A DNA stretch of 64,000 bases. Origin: Dryococelus australis. Taxonomy: Eukaryota > Arthropoda > Insecta > Phasmatodea > Phasmatidae. A program made the translations under genes and the position numbers. Of the stretch, positions 24,331-36,400 are shown piece after piece. The notes beneath the pieces were generated by a model that saw only the letters and a list, made by a program, of their open reading frames with translations, searched no databases and had not been told where the DNA came from. How positions within the stretch are numbered: position 1 is the first letter of the stretch; every line of letters starts with the position of its first letter. The stretch is taken from contig CM057009.1 in NCBI GenBank assembly GCA_029891345.1, positions 309,172,666-309,236,665 on the forward strand, read 5' to 3'.

Positions 24331-27300
24331 TCCATCATAATTTAAACTATCTAACCTTAAAAGAAAATAAATAAAAACGAACCAAATATAGTTGGCAAAC
24401 AACCAAAACCTAGACATCTAGCATAAGGTCACGCCTTTGAAACTGACTTCCCCACAAACACATTTTGAACTAAACAAGCATGATATTATTTATCTCCACA
24501 TTACTTAAAAAAAAAAAAAGAAAAATGTAACAAGAGTTTTTTTATCACATTTAAAGAACTAGTAACAAGGAGTGCTTAACCCAACCAAAACAGCCTAAAT
24601 CCCTAACCTAACTTCCAAGGAAGGAAACACCATATGAAAATACAAAAAGACAAATTGATTAAGGGTAGGCCTATCAAATCTTAACAAAAAAACAAAGGGA
24701 TAGGGACCATCCTGCTGTCATAAAATCTAGGGAATCCGAACAAAAAAAAGATAGCCAGCAAAAATACCACTGCAGACATCACGTTTAACAAAAAAGCTTA
24801 CATTACCTCAAAATCAATATATGGTGAAGCAGTATAACAAACATTCCACATAATGCTTTTTTAACAGTTACAATGCTGCTTATTTTAAATAAATCTTAAG
24901 TTTTGGTATATAAATACATGAAATGAACTTTTTTTATAAAGTATTAAACTATTTAGAATTATGTTGGTGACATACCATAAAGAACTTTACAGAAATTTTC
25001 CATGTAAAAACTCCCTTTAAAAAATATTTTTTTTTTGCAGATTTAAAAAAAAACCTTCGTATGAACACTTTACATGCACCTGTGCGTAAACTTGTGTTTT
25101 TACCTACTAATTCTTTGCAGCTGTTAGGCCTTTTTTTTCTGTAGCATGTATAATAAAATTAGGTACTCAACCTGTTATCTTTGAAAGATATTGTCATCAG
25201 CAGATTCCTGCAACCTCACATTTATAGTAAAATTATTCAGAAGGGGAAACAATTTTTTAACTTATCAACTTATATACATTCCGAAAAGAAGTCAGCATAT
25301 TAGAATAAAACCACACCAATGTGCAATGAGCTGACGTTGAATCTGGATGTAATAGTTGTGTTTTCTGTTCAGCTGCAGTTTTATGTTGTTCTGTATCGCT
25401 ATGCATATTTTAGTGCCCTTTTCCATTCTATCAAGTTGGAAATATTTTATCCAATATTTTCAGTACACTTTACTTAAGTCCATCGTCCATTACAAACCCA
25501 TAATTACATACTTATAAATATAAATCACTTTCTGGTACAAGCCATACTTTTGCATCCAAATTAAATGTATCTCCTCATACATCTTAATGGAATTTGCTTC
25601 ACTAATTCTACCATAGCTTAATTTCTTTTGAATATACAATATCTTCCATTAGACTGTGTTAGAAGGTTGTTTCCTTTCACCTGATTACATTCCCTAAATT
25701 TGATGCATTGAGCTGTTCCAGCACAAGCGTCAAGTTCTTGCTCGATGAGGAAGTCAGCATTCCTTAAACAAATTATGGACATTTGACTAGCCAAGAGACC
25801 TGTACCAACACAGGCATGGTTAGGATTGGTTATCATGTGCTGATCTAGTTAAATTTTCACCAGGACAGGCATAAATTAAATTGATTCATCTAGAAGTAAT
25901 TTCTAAAACACATCAAAGTAAGTTATAGTAATGTCACTTTGAATTGTAAACTCACAAAAAATTATAAACCATATTAGTATATATACACATAAACTACACA
26001 CACTCTGTCAGCTGACAGACAGACTATCCCTAAGTTCACTATCTTCTACCTTTATATTGATGCAGGCTAACAGTGAGCGGCGCTAGAGCCGATGACGGTG
26101 CTCGCCTCGCATGTGCACAAAGGTGCCAATAATTTTGAACTTTCATATAAATGTTATTTTTCAGTGTCAAATGTGTTCTATTGTATTGCATGGTTTAATA
26201 TGTCTTAAAATGTGTTCAAGTGTTTGTTACTATTTTAAATAGTTTGGTTATAAAATTCAAAGTGCCCACGGCACCGAGATTAAGAACACTGATATTCTGG
26301 CATGAACGCAATCATAAAGAGACATTAAAATAATACTGAAATTCATAAGAAAATTATAGAAATGTAAAACAATATTTAATTTCATTTGTACCATTTTATT
26401 TTCAATAATAAAATATTTTACTCGGCGTGCATAGCACTTCCGCTTATGTGATCCCCGTAGGCAGCTATGGTAGTTCCGTGCGATGCTTGTATCTGGACAG
26501 TCTGTCGAGGAGAGCTGGCGAGGTAAGACACTGTCACGTATGCACTACAACTTTTGTCCACTGATTTAGGTTTCCATAGTTAATTTAGTTTAACGGGTAA
26601 ACTTTGCTTGCGTACATTTTTGCCAGACGTTTTTCCCAAAATCATGCTTCTGCTTTATTCATTTCTTGCACCCTTGTGGCAATTTTAACTTAATAGAGTA
26701 GGAGAAGTATGTTGGATAGGTCACGCGACACTCACAATTTGAATCAGATGCCATCCGCTTATGTTTATGGCATTTCATTGTAACTTCTGCGTTATTGCTA
26801 TACACAATTTTAAGAGCTTTATTATTATGTATGTATTTGAGGGTAATTTTCTCATTTGAATATTTTACGGCAAAATCACGTATAACCACATGGCAAACAG
26901 ATGCCAAGTATTTGTATACACCATCGTTGTGTTTGAGAGTTTATTTATATAATATCGTAATGTGCAATATTTTATCTCAGTGTTCTATGTCAATTTCATT
27001 CCAGGTTCAATGTATTTTTCACTTAAATTGATGCTTTTGTACTTGACCATGCAGTCATATTGTTTGATTTTACTGCTATCAGGCATGTTACGTGCCTGTA
27101 ACCACTGCAATCATATAGAGAATAGATTTCTCAGCAAGCATAATCTTTTGTTTGACTTTAGTTTGCCGTTTCCACGCAGAAATATGGCAATTTCACCTGC
27201 ACCACATGGTCCGCTACGAACTTCATTCAGTGGTATCCGCGCTATCTAAGCTTGTTTTCACACATTTGTGTGTTTATTGTGAATATTCATCTTGTGTTCC

Positions 27301-29555
27301 ATCTTGTTTCATGTATCATTCAATGGTTTATGTAATTTTGTAATTAGTGTACGGTGCAATTATTCCTGTCCTAGCTGGCTCTGTGTATAGGCCATCACCA
27401 CACTACCCACGTGCTGGAGGGCGAGCCCGGACGAGTTTGCGTTAGTGATGCTGAGTAATCACACATGTTAATATGTATTAAGGGTTTCATTTGTATTTCA
27501 CCGTGTACTGTCTTATAGGGAAAAACCACCAGTCCACCCTAGCGGCTGTCGGCCCTCTTCCCTTGAGAAGGCTGTGCTTTCATGCATCTCAGTGAGATCA
27601 TCCATCTAGGCGTGCGCTACATTAATTACGGGCTGGAGAACACCCAAGGGGAATTGGCCAGTCATGAACAAGATAATTATTTTACTGGCACGTTGATGTA
27701 TATGAATAATATCAATAAAAATAAGTCTGCAGTGAACTTATATAATTTATTCATTAGTGGCAGTGTCCTAGCCACATATATCTTTTTAAGTGTTTATTTC
27801 CAGTGATGTTTAGTAAAAAGTTCAGTATTTTCTATGTGTTTGTAAGTGTGCATGGGTGAGACGGACACACAGAACTCACAGCATCCCTGAGAACCCTGAG
27901 TCTCAATAGTGCGGTGATTGGGAAGCACTGCTGGCGCCCAAATTACCAGTAAGTATTTGTGTCATCGTTCGTCTCGTGTCTCACCCTACGGCATCAGTAT
28001 TTACAAAGCAATAATGACTAGTATCACAGAATAACTAAAGGTATATTATCATTCATGCTCTAAAATCCTTTGAGAAATGCACTAAGGTACATTAGTGGAA
28101 TATTAAAGTGCCTTTCCTTAAAAATACAATAAAAAACTTTAAGCAGCATTTACACCTTCACCCAACTCGCTCATCTCTCTTTAAGCACTCGAAAATTTCT
28201 AATGATACGTCACAGTTATCCATAAAAAAATTAGTAGCCATAAAAAAAAGGCAAATAAAATTTTGCTGCAGAACTCTACTCGTATAATCTGGGCTGATCA
28301 TAATTTCTCTTTTCCTAGACTCACAGCATTACGGACCCAACAACAGAGACTTGACTGTTATGCAGCATTGGGAGGTGAATTTCAACAATAAATGATTGTT
28401 AAATTATAACACAGTACCTTCCATAGATGCATGAGTAAATCAGCTTTTACTCTACAGGCGCATAAGCCCACAGTACCTTAGCGTCGATTAATACTCTGCC
28501 TCAGGACAGCAGACATTGTTGGCAGCAAGTGCACACTTACCAACAAATTGGGTAAAACTATCATTGACAGCAGTACCATCACATAGCCACACTACGAGGT
28601 TGTAAAACTATTCATTCTGCCAAGTTTTCAGATCAGCAAGAATGTCAGTACATTTCCAGCAACTTGATCCACCAAACATTTCCACACGTAGCTTATCTAT
28701 TTGGGCTGCAGCGTAATTATTAACGAAGGCCATATGTGATACACACAACATACCAAAACCCTGCCAAGACAAAGTTCACGTGACCCATTGTACCAGCCCA
28801 ACTACTTCACATCAGCAGTATCGACGAGTGATAACATAATGCCCAACCAACCACACTCTGGTTGCAGTGCTACCGTACCGCTTTCTTTTATTGGCAACTC
28901 AAAGCCAACTTCCCACAATAACATGCAACAACGTGCAGCAGACAACCCAGAAAGTGCCCCAAGAGGCTGTGAACAGAACTACAGCTTTACAGAAACTGAC
29001 ATATTTAGGAAAAAATTAATGTACTGGAATATTCAGCAAATGTTGTTAATTATACTTTAGTTAATTCGTCATAATATATAATTATATTATAAAAACAACT
29101 CAACACATAATTACGTTTTCTATATTCAAAGAACTTCAACCAAGTACAAATCTCACTGGGGCACAGCAGAAGAAAATGAACTGACTGGAGAAATTATTTT
29201 AAGGTACATATAAACTACTATTCACCAAACTAATGTGACGGACCATCACAGCTGTTCGCATATTGATCCGTGATGTTCTCCAGAGTTTATTTCCGTGTTG
29301 TTTTACAATGCTTTTCTTTAAGTGAGCATGCTTCTGTGGAGATATAATTTGTTAAAATTTTGCAATAACTTGTTGCATTTCATTTCTATTTCATGATGAG
29401 TGTCTAATGGTATGCAGTGTGAAGTTTCTGCTCCAATAATTACAGCCTGTAAAGGCTACAGTTGTTAATATTTTCCATATTTTATAAACATTTAAAATGC
29501 TGAAAGGTATGAGAATCAAGAAATTCATTCCAAGCTTTCACAGAATGACATGTTT
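24331..29555. other. Intronic stretch without recognised genes
   Basis: AT-rich DNA with short ORFs. Slightly GC-richer patches lie at 26070-26110, 26440-26520, 27360-27450 and 27530-27620, but none gave a recognisable product. A sequence TGGCGCCCAAATTACC near 27931 resembles a lysine-tRNA primer-binding site, without a supporting LTR or pol nearby. No tRNA or transposase was recognised. Confidence 0.45.
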
Positions 29556-29789
29556 CTGTACAGCAGTGCTTTATAAACTTGGTGTTGGGACACCTTGGTA
29601 GTATCGCCTCAATGCGTTTGGGGTGTTGCTTTCTTTTTGTTTTGTTTTATTTCATCCGTAAGATCTTTCTTCAATATATAGCTGTACAAAGATATTGGAC
29701 AAGTCAAATTACAGTATACAAAGTTTATACACTGGACATAGTAAACACACACATGTATATGTCAGACTACACGTACATGCATCACAGCT

Positions 29790-30280
29790 TTTCCTCATTA
29801 TTTGACCAATCCTCCTCCAACATGCTGTGGGGCATTGTCGTTTTGCTGAAACGGAAAAAGGAAACGAGAAAAGAGTTTTTCGTTAGAGAAGCAAATTTCT
29901 CTAAGGTGTTGTGATAACTTATTGAAAAGTTGGCTACCAAGGTAGGAGGGCCCTTTCTGGACAAGTTTTAAGTTAACTGACACCACGTGTGTTTTTTTAT
30001 TCTAGTGTCATGGTTATGAAAAGGCCAATTTTTCTGAAATAAATGACTGTTTTTGGACATGAATATAAGTACTGAAAACATGTACTCACATGCAAATGTT
30101 AAAATCTCTGTGTTCTTGAAAATAGGTCTACATGAGTCTAACTTTCTTTTGCCATTGATTATTTTTACAGCTCTCTTTTGCATATGAAACACTTTTTCTC
30201 TGTCAGTGGAATTACCCCAAAAAGTTAATACCATAACACATGATGTAATGAAAAAATGTAAAATATACAATTTTTACTGT
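29790..30280 (-). pseudogene. LINE reverse-transcriptase C-terminal fragment
   Basis: The minus-strand frame 29968-30270 has VLTFWGNSTDREKVFHMQKR, KIINGKRKLDSCRPIF and FACEYMFSVLIF. The next frame (29798-29986) has KGPSYLGSQLFNKL. This order is the conserved tail after the RT domain in jockey/CR1-type LINEs, whose RT primes at nicked DNA. Only the last 160 codons or so are present, as in a 5'-truncated insertion. It lies wholly inside the hAT element, between its 5' end and the transposase. Confidence 0.8.
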
Positions 30281-30969
30281 ATTTTTGTTCAAGAGATCTG
30301 CAACACTCCGCAAACTAACCTATAAATAAATAAAATTAATATTTCTTTTTATTTCCAAATATGAACTCTTACGACTTTTTAAAACTATAAAATGAAGAAA
30401 GAAAGTGGCTGAACTGACACTATAGCACAGATGGAAAGCAACTCAATATCTGTGAGGTTTGTGACCTTGACAGATATGCAGATGCATTCAGTCACTGTGC
30501 AATTTATCATCGTAATTTTAAAAGTACATATTAAATACAACAAAGTAGTTGAATAATAAGTCCTTTACATAAGTTGTTCACTAATCCAAAATCCTAAAGA
30601 AAAAAATTTTAAAAATCCAAATAACGAACATGATATAAGTAAATTGATTCCTGCGATTAATGGAGACAAGATAATCAATTACACTCTGAAGCTTCCTGTG
30701 ATTTATACAGAAATGGCAGCACATGCTCATTTTTAACTAAGAACATAGGAACTAAACATAAGCATTGACATGTCTTTCTCTTATATTGTCTAGTTGCCAG
30801 TGTAGCAGCATACAATATTTCATTAGTGTCTTTGTTCATGGACAATGAAGAAGTGTATAAGTTTCTGTGTTTATTATTGTGAAAAAGGTCTGCATTTTTA
30901 CAACTTTTAAAGTGGCTTCCGTAGCATTTTGATATTGTGGTACGTGACTTTCTTTCGTGCTGTGTCATT

Positions 30970-32440
30970 CATGGATACATTTTTTGTGCATAAGAGAACT
31001 ATAGCATATATTGATTATGATTCAACAGACATTGTGAAAGCTAGTGATAACGAAACGAATGTGGGCCCCTCAACAAGTAAGATAGTGTGTTCATCCTTTT
31101 CATGCAATGATGGCACCAAATTCACAAAAGGTAAAGCACATATAGTGATGATTATTTGAGAATGGGTTTCACGTGGACTGGGGAAGAGTGCAGTCCCATG
31201 CCAGAGTACACTGCCACTTAGCAGGAAAATCTGTGATTTATTTCAAAGATGTGTTAAAAAGAAATGCTTTGTTTACTAAGAAATTCAAGATTTCTGACAA
31301 AGTTCAGGAAGCAAATTACCTAGTATCGGAGATAATTGCAAAAAATATGCTGCGACAATCAGCTGGTGAAGAAACTATTATTCCAACATGCTGTGCTATA
31401 GTAAAAACTATGTTTGGACAGAATAGAAAAAAAAAAACTGCTGGCTGACAATACGGTTGAGCGGAGAATTCAGGATTTATCTGAAAACATTGAAAATGTA
31501 GTGGAAGACAAGATTGGCCGGAACAATGCAATGTTTGCATTTCAAGTTGACCCATTAACTGATTCAAGTGGACTTGCTCAACTTCTGACTTGCTTGCAGT
31601 TTATTTATGAAGGAAAAATTGTTGAGCAGTATGTGTGGTGCTTAAAAATTCGATATATTTTTTATGTTTTAAATTACTACATGGAGAAAAACAACTTATC
31701 TTGGTTGAACTGTGTCAGAATATGCATGGATGGTTGTCTTTCTGATGACGTTCTAGAAAAGATTTATTTCATTAGCCAAAAACAAAATGTGAAAATAGTT
31801 CCGACTCATTGATTTGTACACAGAGAAGTGCTGGTTACTAAAAGTGTTTGCGAAGATTTAAAGGCAGTTTGACAAAGTTATTGAGATGGTAAATTTTATT
31901 AAAAGCAGGCCTCTTAAATCATGTAAATTTACTCATATAGCCGTATGCAATAAAATGGAAGAAAGACACCACAACCTTCTTCTCCATACTGAGGTGCTGT
32001 GGTTGTGTAGCGGATGAGTGTTAAGTAATTTTTGTGAGCTCAGGGATGCAATGCTAGAGTTATTTGAGCAGTAAGCTAAAACAGAGTTTATATATCTGCT
32101 AACAAACTATGGTGCTTTTCTGTGTGGTATATTGGAGTCCTGAACAAGACTTTCCAGTTTGCAAGGAAAAGATAACATACTGACTGCAACAAACAAAATG
32201 TCATATTTAAGGGACAAACTGGAAAGTTACTTTCCAGATATAAACACACGTTCGTATGACTGGATAAGAAATCCATTTGTTTCATCAGATGTTGGTGGGG
32301 TTTACCAAGCAGAAGAAGAAGAATTGGCAGTTCATACAAATGACAGGAGCTCTAAGTTAAAACATCAAGAACAGGAACTGGATGAATTCTGGATTTCACT
32401 TCAAGAAGGCTTTGCGCATTTGGCTAAATGAGATCTCGTG
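30970..32440 (+). pseudogene. hAT transposase pseudogene (SCAND3/ZBED5-like)
   Basis: The reading starts near ATGGATACATTTTTTG. At about 31145-31210 a shifted frame gives MGFTWTGEECSP, the remnant of the BED/N-terminal region. KVQEANYLVSEIIAK and AIVKTMFGQNRK follow in 31173-31448. The catalytic core in 31414-31812 has TVERRIQDLSENIE, SGLAQLLTCLQFIYEGKI and LSWLNCVRICMDG, the last carrying the Asp of the second catalytic motif. HREVLVTK, FIKSRPLKS and LLLHTEVLWL appear around 31820-32010, and the C-terminal part is at 32159-32431. A run of A at 31428-31437, stops and frameshifts show it is inactive. Proteins of this type have been domesticated in vertebrates, but nothing here suggests that. 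Confidence 0.88.
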
Positions 32441-32703
32441 ATTTTGTTTCAGTTTTCGACCATGTATCCTTGTGACACAGGATTTTCTGTGATCCTTTGG
32501 AAAGATAAATGTATTTATTTTACCTCACATAAGCGATAGATAACACTGTAAATATGTGTTGGTTTTTATTCCTCTATTAAAGGTATACACATAGTTCTGT
32601 TAACATGTGGGTTATTTTTATTTCTGGGATAGAATGTCGCACAAAATATTGAAGCGTGTTAAGGTGCCACCTTGGAAAATTTTTGGAAATCACTGCTGTA
32701 CAG

Positions 32704-33261
32704 AATATTAAATAAAATATAACAAAGTAATATTTTGAAGCAGTTTGCATACAGAAACACTCAATATAAATGTTACATTGAATTTAATTATAGTAGCTGT
32801 CAAAATTGTTTCGATTGAAACAGGAAAATTCGGAATCAATATTATTACATATTTTGATCATTGTACAAACCAGCTTTTCAATAGATAGTTGGCCTCACAT
32901 TTTTTCATGCATGCATTAGCAAGTTTGCCAGTATTGTCTTGTGTAAAATATTGGCATGTTCATAAAACATGTGCACTCTGCATTGTGATCTATCAACACT
33001 GTTAGTAATGGACAGGAAATATCAGTTATCAACTCTATATATATATATATATATCTTAATGCTGATTGTTTCTTCACAAAAATGGTTGGAGAAAGCTGAC
33101 AGTAAAGATGTATATCAGCATTAATCTGTGTTCATGATGCTAATATTGTATTAGGAATAAATATAATTTTCTTTGGGTTGTGAAGTTTTTATTGTTGTCA
33201 GCATGTATTGTCGTGTATCATTTAATATTTAAAATTAATGGCAATTAATTTTTTTCCACAG
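32704..33261. other. Intron end before the second CARM1 exon
   Basis: AT-rich, with a (TA)n microsatellite at about 33035-33054 and the pyrimidine-rich acceptor TTTTTTTCCACAG ending at 33261. Confidence 0.7.
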
Positions 33262-33477
33262 TTTTATGGCTACCTCTCTCAGCAACAAAACATGATGCAG
33301 GATTATATTCGCACTTCCACATACCAAAGGGCAATTTTGGCAAATCTTGCAGATTTTAAAGACAAGGTTGTGTTGGATGTTGGTGCAGGCTCTGGAATCC
33401 TCAGTTTCTTTGCAGTACAGGCTGGTGCTATGCGTGTGTATGCAGTAGAAGCCAGTACAATGGCACAGCATGCAGAG
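33262..33477 (+). CDS. CARM1: CARM1/PRMT4 arginine methyltransferase, SAM-binding core exon
   Basis: This 216-base exon holds exactly 72 codons and is phase 0 at both ends. It opens with [18 protein letters not shown], the signature helix and YFxFYGYLSxQ region that closes over S-adenosylmethionine. It continues with [15 protein letters not shown], motif I of the Rossmann methyltransferase fold, which binds the cofactor, and ends with [13 protein letters not shown], post-motif I, whose acidic residue binds the ribose. The acceptor is CCACAG|TTT and the donor GAG|GTATGT. The coding sequence is intact and very close to animal CARM1, so it is under strong constraint. The usual second residue of GCGSG is Ala here (GAGSG), which is conservative. 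A gain-of-frame extension past the donor is only intron. Confidence 0.97.
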
Positions 33478-36400
33478 GTATGTGTCAAAGAAAATGGAAT
33501 ACAATTTTTCACTGTTATTTGCCCAATTTTGGTGCAAGGAAAAAAAAAAAAAATATATATATATATCCATAAGTAATGGTTTAAGGATCTGGAATTGCAA
33601 AATATTTATTATTTTATATGTGTGTGCCAAACTTTGTTCAACTTTTAGACAACTCATATCTTGTAATTTTTGTATAGATCTTCTCTGGGGTTTATGTTGA
33701 TGGAAGGTCAGCTAAAATTGTCACTTCACTAATCACACTTTCAAGACAAACTGTGTGATGGTAGGATTTTTCAAATTAGTGGTGTTTGGAGAATAAGTCC
33801 TTTATCAGCTTCTCAGTGTTTAATATAACTAGCGATATTAAGAAGTAGTTGCACTCTAATAAATTATTCATAAATTTAGTATTTCATTGTATAGGCCTAT
33901 GCATGTTTAGAAAACATGAGTACTAAATTTTCCCCATACATCTATGGTAGCTTTCCTATATTGGCTCAGCAAAGAGTCATATTCTATCCTGATAGAAGTA
34001 GGTGTGTTTCTGTACTGTAGTACATTCTGGTGCATGCCATGCACCACTATGTTCTGTACAATAGTTTCTGGCGTAAGTAAAATAAAGTCATCCTTATCAC
34101 AAGTCTCGCTGCTGAAATATACAGAATCAACCAGGATCAGTTGCTGTGAGCTGATTCAAGGATTTAGACTCATATATGTCTCTTCAGATTAACGATTTAG
34201 GCTTGATGCAGTGTGATGAAATGTAGACAGAGAGAAAGAGATGTAAAGAAAGAGGAAGACACAGAAAGAGGTATCAGAATTAAAAGTAGGCTAACTGAGA
34301 ATGCCAAGCCTTGAAATTCAGAAGACTGCTTAATTACAACATTGAATTAGTATTGTGTAGGCATTCAACCTCCTCAATTTTATTAAAGAGTTTTAGCAAA
34401 GGCCACCCATATATCTATTGGTTTTTTTTTTTTTTTTTTTTTTTTGCAAGGGAGTTATTTGAACAGGTATTATAGTTTGATATATTTTACTGTGTATTTT
34501 AGAATTTTGACTATTATGGATGTTAACTTTTCACTGCGTTAGCTTATGATACACTGCACCATACAAAAAATTTAGTTTGAATTGTGGTCACAGTTTGAGT
34601 GCAGCCATAGATAATTTATTACTCAAGTTTACTAAAGAAACCATTCTAGGTTTATATAGACCTGTAATTTTCACTGTTTATTAACTATTGTTGTGTCAAA
34701 TATGAAATGTATCGCATATGAATGTTTAAATGATTTTCGTTCAGCTTTCGATTGTGAAAATGATAGCTAACAATGTAATAAGATTTATTAAATAAATATT
34801 TTGACTTACATATTTAAAAAACTAAATTTTGATGTATTTCAAAGTAGTTCTAGTAATATTATTCACACATACTCCATCGGTGTAATTGAAAACAGGTATT
34901 CTGAGATGTCTTTTATGGCCTTTGGGACATATTGTTTTAAAATTGTGTTCTTTTCACCACAGATTTGACTTTCATAAAAAAAATTATGCTGGAGAATTTA
35001 GTTATCTGCAATGTTTAGACAAACACGTAGGTCCAGTTTTAAGTAATTAGAGAATATTTATGCAGAAGTTATATTAACTGTCCAGAATCCACCACTCTCT
35101 TTGGAATCAGTTGCATAAGTATGCACGTCACTTTACAATTTTGTAAACTTTATTTGGGCGCGGTGAGTTTTTATAACACTATTGCAACATTGTTTGGTTT
35201 GTAGTTTATAATGGAATATATATAACTGCTTATTACCAGCAATGACATTGTTCACTTATTCTAGGTACAATTCTATTTTTTCAAACACATCAGCTGATAA
35301 ACATTTTTTATACATTTTTATACATTTTATACATTTAGCTGCTGGTTTTGTGAGAATTTTTGTGGGCAGTTTTGACACACACACATATGCACACACACAA
35401 ATTTTTAATTAGTGTTGAGTAAACAGTTTTCCAAGTCTTGTTCAGTTTTTCGAGTCATTTTCACTGTTGAAATCTTTGATCTAATGCTATGAGTTTACAT
35501 CTGGCTTGTCTTGTACTCTGTCTCAGCTACAAAGGCAACTTTTATAGCTGGATGGCACGTAGACCCACTAACTTTATAGGGGTGTCACAGTAGCAAATGA
35601 CACCATTGCAGTGCCTACCGTCAGCTGGTTTGTAATTTGTTTTTGTATGCAGTCATTTTGGCGTTCAAAGTTATGTGCATAAAATAGTTTAATAAATTAA
35701 ATTTTTCTATTGAGCGTTAATAAAACTTGTAGCATATTCAGGAACTAACCAGTTTTGAAAACATTGTTAAGTGTCTGCTCTGTACTTCAAAAACTTTTCA
35801 CTTTCTTTTATTTTGCATGCAAATGTAATGTTTTGGTCTGTGGTGCTTTGCTGACAACGTTGTGTTCGAGCGACATGTTTAACTATTTAAAATTTTTTTA
35901 AATATAGTATCCATTTTATTTTTTTAAATTTGGGGTTTATAAAAAACTGGTTAACATTCTTCATTTTTTTTCATTCCTATTCAGCGCTGTTTTACATGCA
36001 TTTTTAGTACATATTTATTACTTTTCTTGCTTCACCAGCATGTAAACTTCCTGACCGCAATTCAGTTTTTTTCCTTATGTGATGTTGAATACTAATAATG
36101 TAATGAACTTCTTAAATTGCTCATAGACTGAACTCACACCCATGTACAAAAAGTATTTTTCTCATCAAAATGACAATCACTTGAGCCGAGTCATATGATA
36201 GGTGTGGGCTAAGTTTTGAACCTATGTATATTGAAAAAGTAGCATAAATTAAATGGTTGAAATTTGCATTAGAATAATCCCAGATAAGAGGTGTTCTAGC
36301 TTCACATATTATATATTTTTTGTTGCATTTTTATTACAGATGATATCTGAGGACTAAATATAATGTTACAATTTCACAAAGTCTGTGGGCTTAACTAGGT

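Larger units (their letters stand above)
29564..32695 (+). mobile_element. Full-length hAT transposon with 8-bp target duplication
   Basis: The element begins CAGTGCTTTATAAAC and ends GGAAATCACTG. The short terminal inverted repeats (CAGTG...CACTG) and the subterminal CACCTTGG motifs near both ends are typical of the hAT superfamily. CTGTACAG occurs exactly at 29556-29563 and again at 32696-32703, the 8-bp duplication expected for hAT. The 3132-bp body contains a decayed SCAND3/ZBED-like transposase on the + strand and a LINE fragment on the minus strand. It sits in the CARM1 intron about 570 bases before the second exon. Confidence 0.93.

Noticed and set aside
25618..25836. Minus-strand ORF with a Cys pattern loosely like a CLIP domain
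   Set aside because: Only a few Cys fit, there is no protease domain or supported splice context nearby, and a 72-codon ORF is expected by chance.
26440..26530. GC-richer patch followed by GCGAG|GTAAGA, like an exon with donor site
   Set aside because: No open conserved coding sequence before it and no matching CARM1 phase; an isolated donor-like site is common.
27925..27945. TGGCGCCCAAATTACC resembling a lysine-tRNA primer-binding site
   Set aside because: No LTR ending in CA directly before it and no gag or pol after it; one short match is not enough.
28788..29060. 90-codon + strand ORF with Asn/Ser/Pro-rich sequence
   Set aside because: No recognised motif, no splice or promoter context; left out as a chance ORF.
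30675..30968. 97-codon minus-strand ORF within the hAT element
   Set aside because: No similarity recognised and it overlaps the 5' side of the transposase region; treated as chance.
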